Source: Pseudobdellovibrionaceae bacterium | GTDB taxonomy: Bacteria > Bdellovibrionota > Bdellovibrionia > Bdellovibrionales > Bdellovibrionaceae | Assembly (NCBI GenBank): GCA_019637915.1 | Contig: JAHBUV010000001.1 | Location: forward strand, 2,388,565 to 2,452,564 | Direction: 5' to 3' | DNA: 64,000 bases | Shown: positions 49,922 to 58,097 of the stretch, one piece after another | Position numbering within the stretch: the stretch's first letter is position 1 | Layout of the letters: the number at the start of each line of letters is the position of its first letter | Position numbers and translations under genes: made by a program | The notes under the pieces: generated by a model | The model's database searches: none | What the model saw: only the letters and a program-made list of their open reading frames with translations | What the model was told of the DNA's origin: nothing

Positions 49922-52286
49922 CGTTCTTCCCCCAGAATTCGGCGAGGTCGCCGAGAACGCGGTTCGACACCAAAGAGTCGACCGAGTCCTCGAGCCAGTC
50001 GGACGGCATGGATTTCACGTAGCTGTCTTGGGTGAAACGCCGGTCCATCAGGATGATGACGCCGCGGTCTTGCGGCGTGCGGATCACCCGCCCGGCGGAT
50101 TGCACCACCTTGGCCATGGCGGGGTAAGTGTAGGCGTAATCAAAACCGCTGCCGTGGTTCTTCTCGAAATACCCTCGCATCAGCTCGCGCTCGAAATCAA
50201 AGGACGGCAAAGCGGGTCCGACGATGATCGCCCCGATCAGCATGTCGCCGGGATAATCCACGCCCTCGGCGAAAACGCCGCCCTGCACGGCGAACACCAA
50301 AGTCGGCCGGTCGGCGGCGCGCAGGCGCTCGAGGAAAACCTCGATGCGATCGGATTTCATCTCGCGCTCCTGCATCATCACGTCGAACCCCGGCGCTTGC
50401 ACGAGATCCGCCACCTGGCGCATGAAATCGAAGCTCGGGAAGAAGACGAAATAATTGCCGGGCTTCAGCGCGACGATGCGCTCAATGGCGTCCTTGATTT
50501 TCCCGGACTCGCGACCGCGATCGCTCCATTTCGTCGAAACCTGGGGAATGACGAGGAGCTTGCGGCGATCCCGGGGAAAGGGCGAGGCGAACTCCGCCGT
50601 GCGCAGCTGCCCGGGATCGAAGCCCATCAGGCGCGAGTAATAATCGAAGGGCTTCAGCGTCGCCGAAAAGGCCACGACGTTCGCGAAGGATTTGTAACAC
50701 CCGGCGAGCCACTCGGAAGCGTCACAGCAGATGATCTTCAGCGAATCCCCTTGCGGGTGGGGCCGGTAGGTGATGAAAAACCCTTCGCCGCGATTTTCCA
50801 GGGCGCCCGAGAAATCCGCCCACAGATTGCAAAAGCGCAGGACGGCGTCTTTCGGCTGCAGCTCCGCGCCGGACTCCATGTAGCGGCCCAGCAGCTGGCT
50901 CAGCTCATCGTTGAAGTCCAGGAAGGGCTTGGCGTCGAACTCCACCTGCATGGGCTGGGTGCAATTCCAGGGGCGCACCGCCTGGACGATGTCCGCGGCG
51001 CGGTCCATGGTGTCCTCGAGGTCCCGGCGCAAAAGATCGGGCACATGCCCCAGGAAGGGGCGCAACTCGTCGATCTCGCGCAAGGACAAGGCCGGGGAAA
51101 AATACTCCATGGCGCGGGCGGCGAGGTTGTGGGCCTCGTCGATCACCAGATTCGGCGAACCCTTGCGGCCCGGGCCGTTGGCGCTCAAACGGGCGACGGA
51201 GTTGCGCGGTGAAAAGATGTAGTTGTAGTCGCAAATCACCACGTCCATGCGGGACGCGACCTCCATCTGCAGTTCGAAGGGGCAAACCTCGTGCTCCCGG
51301 CCCATACGACGGAAGGCGCGGGCATCGAGCTGGTTTTTCTTCGCCAGCTGCGCGGTGAGATTTTCCCGGTGAACTTTGTCGTGGTAGTTGCGGGCGTACT
51401 CGCAGACCTGCGGGTTGCAGACCACTTCGTCTTTCAGGCACAGGCGCGCTTTCGCCGTCAGGGTCATGGACTTGACCTTGCCGCCGGTGGCCTGGATCTG
51501 CCTCACCGCCTGTTCGGCGACCGAGTGCTGGCTGTTTTTCGGCGTGACGTACAGGGTCTTCTGGCCGCGGGACAAAGATTCCGTCAGGGCCGGCGACAGC
51601 ACGCCCGCCGTTTTTCCCAGTCCCGTCGGCGCCTGCAGCAGGAGGGGCTTTTTCTCCTCAAATCCCGAACGAACGGTTTCCACCAGATCCAGTTGCCCGG
51701 CGCGGGGCTCATTGAAAGGAAAGACGAATTTTTTGGCGGTTTTCCTGCGGCGTTTGTCGACCTTGTCGAACTCTTTGGCTTCCTCCACCAGTTCGTTCAG
51801 ACGCTGATCGAGCCACGCCTCGTACTGCGGGCGATCGAGGTCCACGGGGATCTCATCCACCTGTCGCGTGCGGCTGGAGACGACGAGAAGGCTCAGGCGC
51901 GGCGCCGTTTGCGTGTTCAGCCAATGGAAGTAACCGTAGGTGCGCAGCTGCAAGCGATAAGGATGATCTTCACGGGCCTCAAGCTTGGCGCGCAGGTCAT
52001 CGCCCTGGTAAGTCGATTTGATTTCCTCGATCAAAGCCGGTTGCCGGTCGTAAAATCCGTCCATGCGGCCGCTCACCAGGAAGCGGTAGCCGTTGCGCTC
52101 GAACGCGCGGCTGATGGTTTTCTCCGCCTCGAACTCCGGGAATTGCGCGGCCTTTTTCGCCTGCATCGCCTGATGAATCTCCTGCCCCACGTCCGGCAAC
52201 GGACCGTAACCCGAATGCAGCTCGATGTGACCGGAGCGCGGTACGGGGAGAGCGAATTCGGAAATGGAGAGAGGGATGGTCTTCAT
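49908..52286 (-). CDS. XPD/DinG-type helicase with PD-(D/E)xK nuclease domain
   Basis: 792 residues. The N-terminal about 170 form a Cas4-like nuclease (Asp76 in SGRMDGF, Glu88-x-Lys90 in IEEIK). Next comes a superfamily-2 helicase: Walker A APTGLGKT (219-226), four iron-sulfur cysteines (Cys283, 290, 295, 335), DEAH box (383-386), and motif VI QSAGRVIRTPQD. This matches Rad3/XPD-like 5'-3' helicases fused to a nuclease. Together with the GIY-YIG partner 14 bases inside, it forms a two-gene DNA repair or DNA processing operon. Confidence 0.9.
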   Translation of the reverse strand: MKTIPLSISEFALPVPRSGHIELHSGYGPLPDVGQEIHQAMQAKKAAQFPEFEAEKTISRAFERNGYRFLVSGRMDGFYDRQPALIEEIKSTYQGDDLRAKLEAREDHPYRLQLRTYGYFHWLNTQTAPRLSLLVVSSRTRQVDEIPVDLDRPQYEAWLDQRLNELVEEAKEFDKVDKRRRKTAKKFVFPFNEPRAGQLDLVETVRSGFEEKKPLLLQAPTGLGKTAGVLSPALTESLSRGQKTLYVTPKNSQHSVAEQAVRQIQATGGKVKSMTLTAKARLCLKDEVVCNPQVCEYARNYHDKVHRENLTAQLAKKNQLDARAFRRMGREHEVCPFELQMEVASRMDVVICDYNYIFSPRNSVARLSANGPGRKGSPNLVIDEAHNLAARAMEYFSPALSLREIDELRPFLGHVPDLLRRDLEDTMDRAADIVQAVRPWNCTQPMQVEFDAKPFLDFNDELSQLLGRYMESGAELQPKDAVLRFCNLWADFSGALENRGEGFFITYRPHPQGDSLKIICCDASEWLAGCYKSFANVVAFSATLKPFDYYSRLMGFDPGQLRTAEFASPFPRDRRKLLVIPQVSTKWSDRGRESGKIKDAIERIVALKPGNYFVFFPSFDFMRQVADLVQAPGFDVMMQEREMKSDRIEVFLERLRAADRPTLVFAVQGGVFAEGVDYPGDMLIGAIIVGPALPSFDFERELMRGYFEKNHGSGFDYAYTYPAMAKVVQSAGRVIRTPQDRGVIILMDRRFTQDSYVKSMPSDWLEDSVDSLVSNRVLGDLAEFWGKNDEPA

Positions 52287-52322
52287 CGGGGTGAACCATC
52301 ATCCCCCCGACAGTCGGCGAAA

Positions 52323-52928
52323 TCAACGCGTATGCCCCGCCCAGGAGACCGGGAAAACCTCGTAATCGATGGGTTTGCAGGCGCCGTTGTTGGTGCCCTC
52401 GTCGGAGCAGGCGGTCAAAGCCACGAACAGGTCGCGATGGGCCAAAAAGAGAATGAAATCCCCGGCTTTGGAGCGTGGTGGTTGAATGGAAATGCGGCCG
52501 TTCCCCGCCACCGGCACATTCATGAAAATATTGAAGGCGGTGCCGATCAGGCGCGGATCGTGTCGTCCCTGAAGGGCGGCGTTTTCGAGATTTTCTTGGC
52601 AACTGGGATGGTGCTCTTGATGGTTGCCCAGTTTTTGAAACATGTCCAGGCTGCAGGGCGTGATCAGAAAGTCGTGCACCCCGCAGCTGTCCTCGAGGAT
52701 CTCCAGCATGATGCGGCCCGAACGGCCGTACAGAAAATGGCCTTTGGTTAAAGCCAGGGTGTCGTTTTCGTCGATCGACCGCCCGGACGACAAAACATCA
52801 TGGGGCACCAGGCGATCAAAACAGAAAAGATCGGCGACCTGACCGCCGAAAGGATCGCTGACTTTCAGAGATTGACCGGCATCCAGGGGGAAACCGACGC
52901 CGGTCCGGGGTTCCAGCCGGGCTTTCAC
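52323..52928 (-). CDS. DUF1989 family protein (urea carboxylase-associated)
   Basis: 201 residues from a GTG at 52928 that overlaps the previous stop (GTGA); an ATG at 52964 is an alternative. Family motifs are clear: AGQSLKVSDPFGGQVADLFCFD, GRSGRIMLEILEDSCGVHDFLITPCS, HPSCQENL, FNIFMNVPV and SKAGDFILFLA. Members are linked to urea/amide metabolism and guanidine degradation genes. The conserved Cys, His and Asp positions suggest a metalloenzyme. Cotranscribed with the GntA-like gene. Confidence 0.85.
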   Translation of the reverse strand: MKARLEPRTGVGFPLDAGQSLKVSDPFGGQVADLFCFDRLVPHDVLSSGRSIDENDTLALTKGHFLYGRSGRIMLEILEDSCGVHDFLITPCSLDMFQKLGNHQEHHPSCQENLENAALQGRHDPRLIGTAFNIFMNVPVAGNGRISIQPPRSKAGDFILFLAHRDLFVALTACSDEGTNNGACKPIDYEVFPVSWAGHTR

Positions 52929-53692
52929 GGTTTTTCCGACTCGCGCCGAAAATGAAAAGGGCATTTCCACTCCGGGGGATTGTCGCGGCCCGAGAACTGA
53001 ATGCTCTCCCAGTCATCGCCATGCCAAAGGGCCATGGGATTGGCCGAGCCCTGAAAGCGGACATCGCGCTGACGGTTCTTCTGCACCATGGGCTCGTACA
53101 AACCTTCCGTCATCAGGGATTGAAACTGCCGGAAGACGTTGAAGACCAGCGCCGGGCGTGGAAAACGCCGGGACAACCGCGAGCTCCGTTCGTGCAGGCC
53201 CACGACGAAAAAGGCCTCTCCGCCCAGGGAAAAGCAGAATTTTTTGTCGGCGGGATCCTTGGGCGCGTCCGCCGGCCAGTCGAGGTCTTTTTGTTCCTCG
53301 GAGGTGAGGAAGGAAAGCTCCCGCCACAATCGTTGCTCGAACTCCTCTTCGCTCAAGGGCGGGACGGGGTCGAAAACCGCCCAGAACGTCAGGTAGGGGG
53401 AGGACGTCGTTTTTTGCTCGTTCAGGAAAAACAAAAGGTCCTGGCGCAGCTCCCGCCAGGCCTGGCCCCGACCGAGCTCACCGTAAAATCCCAGGCGGTA
53501 GTCGTCGCGATGGTAGGAGGTGATGGCGGCGATGCAGGGGTAATGGTGCTGGCCGATCAGGCGGGCGATCTCCTGCTCCATCTGCCGGGCGGCGTCCGCG
53601 AGGGCGGGGGCGGGTTCGGGATGAGAGGGCCGCAGAATCTTTTGCTCCGGCCGGAAGAGCCGGGCGGAGGGAAGGAACTGTGCATTTTCCAT
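52925..53692 (-). CDS. YqcI/YcgG (GntA-like) heme-dependent N-hydroxylase family protein
   Basis: 255 residues. Family blocks: HHYPCIAAITSYHRDDYRLGFYG near residue 55, then SPYLTFWAVF, EFEQRLWRELSFL, FCFSLGGEAFFVVGLHERSSRLSRRFP, LVFNVFRQFQSLM. A characterised member, GntA, uses heme to N-hydroxylate a guanidino group. It is the first gene of a pair with DUF1989. Small-molecule N-oxygenation is the probable job (inference from the family). Confidence 0.85.
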   Translation of the reverse strand: MENAQFLPSARLFRPEQKILRPSHPEPAPALADAARQMEQEIARLIGQHHYPCIAAITSYHRDDYRLGFYGELGRGQAWRELRQDLLFFLNEQKTTSSPYLTFWAVFDPVPPLSEEEFEQRLWRELSFLTSEEQKDLDWPADAPKDPADKKFCFSLGGEAFFVVGLHERSSRLSRRFPRPALVFNVFRQFQSLMTEGLYEPMVQKNRQRDVRFQGSANPMALWHGDDWESIQFSGRDNPPEWKCPFHFRRESEKP

Positions 53693-53840
53693 ACAGCTGT
53701 TCTTAGGGGAGTCGGAAGGGCCTGTCCTGCGGGTTCGACGATTGTCGGGATTTCTGGATGGATGTCTCAAGCCGGGACGATGGCCCCGTCCAGGGTTTCA
53801 ATTCCATGATGGTTTGCGACAATCATCAGACGGGGGTTTT

Positions 53841-54959
53841 ATGAAGCGATCCGTCGGCATCCTTGTGATGTTTTTCGTTTTTTTGGGCGGTGCGGCCCAC
53901 GCCTCACGGGATCAGGGCGGCAGCGCCATTGATTTCTGGCTGCAGGAAAAAGGCGGATACTCCGGTCCTTCCCTGTTTTCCACGTCCGGCAGTTACAGCA
54001 AGTACGGCGGCATCAGTTACGTCGAAGCCGGCGGCATGTACAGCCGCGGCGGCGTTTCCCTGACCAAATCCAAAACCCAGTGTCCCGGCAGCGCCGCCTT
54101 CCAGTGGAACTACGCGGACGGGCGTTGTTATGAAATGGGCGCGAACACGGAGTTCCTGAGCCTGATCGATCAGAATTTCAACAAATGCGTCGCGACCGGC
54201 GCGCGGGCCGCGGGGATTTCCTCGAACCAGGGATCTTTCCAAGGACGCGTCACTCACGTGGGCTTCGGCGGCGATGCCCGCCATCAACGCACACGCTCCC
54301 TCCACAATGTGGGCCGCGCCGTGGACATCTCGAGCATCGAGGTGAACGGCCGCGTGCTGGATTACAAAAACGCCAGCCTCAACCCCAACGGGACCGAGGC
54401 GCAGTTCTTCGCGGCCTTCCGCCAGTGCTGGAGCCAGGCCGTGGTGGCGGCCGACGCGAGCTGCGCCAGTTACGCCACGAGCAGCGGCCTGGTGGGCTGC
54501 CTGGATCACTCGGGCAGTCACATGCACCTGTCCTACCCGGTGTGCAGCGGCGGGGCGAATCTGAATATCGCGGCTTTCCAGTACCGCATGAACTCCCTCC
54601 TGAAATTCGCGTTTTTCATGAATTCCCTGCGCGCGCAAGCGGCGTCCCCCGGCAAGACCACGAAATTCAACCTGACCCTCGCTTCGGGCGCGAAAGTGAC
54701 CGGGGAGGCGGAATTCACCGGTGAGCCGGTGAACGCCCCCGTGCAAGTCAAGCTTCAGGCCGTCTGCGCGAAAGGCGACGGCAAGCCCGTCGTCATCGAG
54801 GCCGGCAAAGCGGTGTGCGACGACGTGTCCGTGAAAGAGGACAAAGCCGCGAAGAAACTGGTGCTGACTTACAAAGAAGCCACCATCGTTGACGGCAGCG
54901 TGGAATGCGGTTCCAAAGAGCTGAAGCAGCTCTACGCCGACCCTTGCGCCAAGAAATAG
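53841..54959 (+). CDS. secreted M15-like (extensin-type) peptidase
   Basis: 372 residues from ATG 53841 (GGGGG upstream). Signal peptide (MKRSVGILVMFFVFLGGAAHA). The catalytic domain shows the M15 zinc pattern: His155 and Asp162 in SLHNVGRAVDI, His227/His229 in DHSGSHMHLSYP, with cysteines nearby for disulfides. This fold hydrolyses D-alanyl-D-alanine bonds or related peptidoglycan links. A separate C-terminal beta module (TKFNLTLASGAKVTG) follows. Its stop is 10 bases before the SDR gene. Confidence 0.82.
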   Translation: MKRSVGILVMFFVFLGGAAHASRDQGGSAIDFWLQEKGGYSGPSLFSTSGSYSKYGGISYVEAGGMYSRGGVSLTKSKTQCPGSAAFQWNYADGRCYEMGANTEFLSLIDQNFNKCVATGARAAGISSNQGSFQGRVTHVGFGGDARHQRTRSLHNVGRAVDISSIEVNGRVLDYKNASLNPNGTEAQFFAAFRQCWSQAVVAADASCASYATSSGLVGCLDHSGSHMHLSYPVCSGGANLNIAAFQYRMNSLLKFAFFMNSLRAQAASPGKTTKFNLTLASGAKVTGEAEFTGEPVNAPVQVKLQAVCAKGDGKPVVIEAGKAVCDDVSVKEDKAAKKLVLTYKEATIVDGSVECGSKELKQLYADPCAKK

Positions 54960-54969
54960 GATTCACGTC

Positions 54970-55836
54970 ATGAGCAGCAACTCGTCCGGCCGCATCGTCG
55001 TCATCACGGGAGCCACTTCGGGATTCGGCCGGGGGCTGGTGCGTGAATTCCTGGACAACGGCGACACCGTCATCGCCACCGGCCGGCAGCTCACCCGCCG
55101 TCCGGAGATCCTCCAGGAGGAGCGCGCCGGGTTCGGCGAGCGTCTGATCGAGATGGACCTGGACGTGACGCTGTCCCTCGAGCGCGAGATCTTCGTGCAA
55201 ACCTGCCAGGAAAAATTCGGCCGCGTCGACGTGCTGGTGAACAACGCCGGTTACGGCCTTTTCGGCGCCCTCGAGGACACGGGTGAAATGCAATTGCGGG
55301 CGCAGATGGAGGTCAATTACTTCGGCCTCGTGCTTTTGACCCGGGATCTGCTGCCTTTGCTGCGGAGTTCGCGGGGCAGGATCTTCAATTTTTCCTCGGT
55401 GCTGGGGTTCATGGGCTTCCCGCTGACGGCGCTTTACTGCGCGAGCAAGCATGCCATCGAGGGGTTCACCGAATCCTTGTCCTTTGAACTGCGTTCCCAC
55501 GGCGTGCAGGTCTGCCTGATCGAGCCGGGCAGCTACCAGACGGGGTTCGGCGGCAGCGTCATGTGGGCGGAAAAAAGCGCCGACGAGAACTCCGCGTTCT
55601 TCCGCCAGTCGAAGAACTACAAGGACTTCCGCGAAGTCCTGTCGAACGGACCGACCCTGAACAAGGTGTCCGACGTGCCCCGGGGCGTGGTGAGACTGTC
55701 CCGCCGTTCGCGCCTGCCCTTGCGGGCCCGCTTCGGCAAGGACAGCCAGGCGACCTACTGGCTGCGCCGCCTGCTGCCGGCGCGGCTTTTCCTTTTCATG
55801 ATGACCCGGTTCTTCGCGACCAACATCAACCGGTAA
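54970..55836 (+). CDS. short-chain dehydrogenase/reductase
   Basis: 288 residues. NAD(P)-binding TGATSGFG (13-20), NNAGYG, catalytic Ser/Tyr/Lys (NFSSVLGF ... YCASKHA) and EPGSYQT after the core. A classical SDR; an ATGR motif after the second strand may select NADP. It follows the M15 gene with a 10-base gap and AGGA before its ATG. The stop TAA is the first base triplet of a 49-bp palindrome shared with the convergent TetR gene. Confidence 0.92.
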   Translation: MSSNSSGRIVVITGATSGFGRGLVREFLDNGDTVIATGRQLTRRPEILQEERAGFGERLIEMDLDVTLSLEREIFVQTCQEKFGRVDVLVNNAGYGLFGALEDTGEMQLRAQMEVNYFGLVLLTRDLLPLLRSSRGRIFNFSSVLGFMGFPLTALYCASKHAIEGFTESLSFELRSHGVQVCLIEPGSYQTGFGGSVMWAEKSADENSAFFRQSKNYKDFREVLSNGPTLNKVSDVPRGVVRLSRRSRLPLRARFGKDSQATYWLRRLLPARLFLFMMTRFFATNINR

Positions 55837-55882
55837 CAGTTCCCTTTTTGTCGCGCGCCGCGCGACAAAAAGGGAACTGTTA
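55834..55882. repeat. 49-bp palindromic repeat, copy 3
   Basis: Arms TAACAGTTCCCTTTTTG.. and complement, nearly perfect through the loop GCC. Its first three bases (TAA) are the SDR stop and its last three (TTA) the stop of the TetR gene, so the palindrome ends both genes. Best-preserved copy of the family. Confidence 0.88.
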
Positions 55883-56494
55883 CCCCAGATTGCCGGCGTA
55901 GACGCGGATCAGGCGCTGCAACTGCTTGAGGGTCTCCTCTTCGCTGTCGCCCTTGATGAGGTGGGTGAAGAGCAAGTGACCGATGTTGATGATTTTCACG
56001 TCCGCGATGATGTCCTCCAGGGACGCGTTCGCGTTGATCTTGCCCTTTTCCTGGAGAAACCGCAGACGATCCCTCAGGAAAACATCTTGGGTCACGAGAG
56101 GGATGCTTTCGCGGAAGCGCTTCAGGAATTTGGGGTCCGTGAGGAACTGCGAGAGGATGATTTTGAAGAGGTCGCTCTCCCGGACGATCTTGTGGAAATG
56201 GAAAAAGGCGTACTCGGTGAGTTCTTTCTCCACGGAATCCTGGGGCGGGTAGGACGGCGGTTCCTGGTGTCCCTGCTTCGCCTCCTGCTGGAGGAGGGCG
56301 AGCAGCAGACCGAACTTGCCGTCAAAATACCGCGCGATCAGGGCCTCGTTGACCTTGGCTTTTTGCGCGATCGCGCGCGTGGTGGCGGCGTGAAAGCCCA
56401 GCTTGGAAAAGATCTCCTTGGCGGCCGACAACAGGCGCTCTTCCGAGGCCACTCGGTCCCTTTGTCTCGTTTTGGGGCGCTCTGAAGAGGTCAT
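55880..56494 (-). CDS. TetR-family regulator upstream of the efflux genes
   Basis: 204 residues from the ATG at 56494 (GGAGATGAAAAC upstream). N-terminal HTH: SEERLLSAAKEIFSKLGFHAATTRAIAQKAKVNEALIARYFDGK. The C-terminal ligand domain is helical. Divergent from the tolC gene; the 160-base gap has two copies of a TetR-like dyad (56564, 56607), so it probably represses both itself and the pump. Confidence 0.92.
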   Translation of the reverse strand: MTSSERPKTRQRDRVASEERLLSAAKEIFSKLGFHAATTRAIAQKAKVNEALIARYFDGKFGLLLALLQQEAKQGHQEPPSYPPQDSVEKELTEYAFFHFHKIVRESDLFKIILSQFLTDPKFLKRFRESIPLVTQDVFLRDRLRFLQEKGKINANASLEDIIADVKIINIGHLLFTHLIKGDSEEETLKQLQRLIRVYAGNLG

Positions 56495-56563
56495 GTTTTC
56501 ATCTCCAAGATCTTGAAAAAAGACCACTTTCTCAGGCTAGACCAAAATTCCCTGTCTTTCAAC

Positions 56564-56583
56564 AAGTAATCACTTGAGTACTT
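56564..56583. promoter_or_regulatory. TetR-type operator copy 1
   Basis: AAGTAATCACTTGAGTACTT; imperfect AGTAAT-N6-AGTACT dyad. Its first 12 bases are the same as those at 56607. Confidence 0.65.
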
Positions 56584-56606
56584 AAAGCGAATGCCCGATA
56601 TTTAAT

Positions 56607-56626
56607 AAGTAATCACTTAATTACTA
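56607..56626. promoter_or_regulatory. TetR-type operator copy 2
   Basis: AAGTAATCACTTAATTACTA; AGTAAT-N6-ATTACT dyad, 43 bases from copy 1 and 29 before the tolC start. Position suits steric repression of the tolC promoter. Confidence 0.7.
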
Positions 56627-56654
56627 ATGATGTTGTCAAGACACAGGAGCGCCG

Positions 56655-58097
56655 ATGAAAGCCATGAAAACCATCCTTCCAAGCCTTCTCTTTTGGGGGA
56701 CGCTGGCGGTGACGAGCCCCGCCTCGGCCTTGTCCCTCAGCGAGTACTTGGGTCAAGTGCAGAAGCAAAACCTCTCCGTCCAGGGGCAGGAGCAGCAGGC
56801 CGGGGGCAGTGGCTTGCTCGCCCGCGAGGCGGATCTGATTTTCACGCCGCAACTGACCTTTGACGCCAACATCGGTCACGACGCCAAGCTGTCGAGCCCG
56901 CCCGCCATGATCTACGACGACCGCAAATCGCAGACCTACTCCCTGGGCGTGAGCCAGCAGTTCCGCTTCGGCCTGCAAAGCAAGATCTCCTACGATGTGT
57001 CGCGCACGAGTTTCGACGGCGCCAACTTCGGCCCGAACGTCCTGAATTCCTACTGGGATGCGGCCCCGAAACTCGAGCTGTCGATGTCCCTGTGGCAGAA
57101 CGCCTTCGGCCGCGGCGCGCGCCTGAATGAGGAAGTGACCCGCCAGCAGGCTTTGGGCAACAGCTACAACAGCCTGGCGCAGGCGCAGAACCTGATGGTC
57201 GAGGCGGAGGCCGCTTACTGGCGCCTGGCTTCGGCGCAGGAAAGCGTGCGCATCCAGGAACAGGCCCTGAAGGGCTCGGAAAACATCCTGAACTACGTCA
57301 GCCGCAAAATGGCCAAGAACCTCGGCGAGGAAGCGGACATCCTGCAGGCCCGCGCCCTGGTGGAATCCTACAAATTGCAATTGCAGCAGGCGCAGACGGA
57401 AGAGCGCGCCTCGCGCCGCGGTTTCAACAAGTACCTCTATCAGGAGGCCGATGAAACCGTGCCCGCCCTGGAAGGCTTGAACTACCAATCCCTGCAGCAG
57501 GTGGCCGTGCCGGCGAAACGCCCGGGCGATCGTTGGGACGTGAAGGCCGCCGAGGCGCAACTGGCCGTGGCCCGCGCCAGCAGCGAGCAGGCCGCGGAAC
57601 GCTCGAAACCCGTGCTGGAGGTCTTCGGGAATTACGCCCTGAACGGCCGGGCCGCGGAGGCCCGCGACGCCCTGGACAACGTCAACGGCAGCGAGCGCGA
57701 CACCGGTTACGTGGGCCTGCGTTTCCGCATGCCCTTGAACCTGTCGGCCACGGCCGATGCCCGCAAAGGGGCCGCGCAAAACCGCCAGGCCGCCGAATTG
57801 AACGCCCAGGCCAAGCGCTACTCGCAAGAGCAGGAGTGGATCGATCTCACGCAGAAACTGTCCGACGCGAAAGAAAGCCTGCGCCTGGCCACGGCCATCG
57901 AGAACGCCCAGAAAGCGAAACTCGAGAACGAACGCGGCCGCCTGCGGCAGGGCCGCACCACCACTTACCAGGTGCTGATGTTCGAGCAGGACTACAGCCA
58001 GTCGCAGGTGTCGCGCGTGCGCGCCGCCTCCCAGATCCTCTCTTTACAGTCTCAAATCAAACTTTACCAAGCCTCTGACGAAGGGGGTGTGCAATGA
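56655..58097 (+). CDS. TolC-family outer-membrane efflux protein
   Basis: 480 residues from the ATG at 56655 (AGGAG upstream). Signal peptide (MKAMKTILPSLLFWGTLAVTSPASA), then OEP repeats with long helical hairpins (VRIQEQALKGSENILNYVSRKMAKNLGEEADILQARALVESYKLQLQQAQ) and strand segments (TPQLTFDANIG, TGYVGLRFRMPLNL). It forms a trimeric channel for RND pumps. It overlaps the RND gene by 4 bases; no periplasmic adaptor gene is present. Confidence 0.92.
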   Translation: MKAMKTILPSLLFWGTLAVTSPASALSLSEYLGQVQKQNLSVQGQEQQAGGSGLLAREADLIFTPQLTFDANIGHDAKLSSPPAMIYDDRKSQTYSLGVSQQFRFGLQSKISYDVSRTSFDGANFGPNVLNSYWDAAPKLELSMSLWQNAFGRGARLNEEVTRQQALGNSYNSLAQAQNLMVEAEAAYWRLASAQESVRIQEQALKGSENILNYVSRKMAKNLGEEADILQARALVESYKLQLQQAQTEERASRRGFNKYLYQEADETVPALEGLNYQSLQQVAVPAKRPGDRWDVKAAEAQLAVARASSEQAAERSKPVLEVFGNYALNGRAAEARDALDNVNGSERDTGYVGLRFRMPLNLSATADARKGAAQNRQAAELNAQAKRYSQEQEWIDLTQKLSDAKESLRLATAIENAQKAKLENERGRLRQGRTTTYQVLMFEQDYSQSQVSRVRAASQILSLQSQIKLYQASDEGGVQ

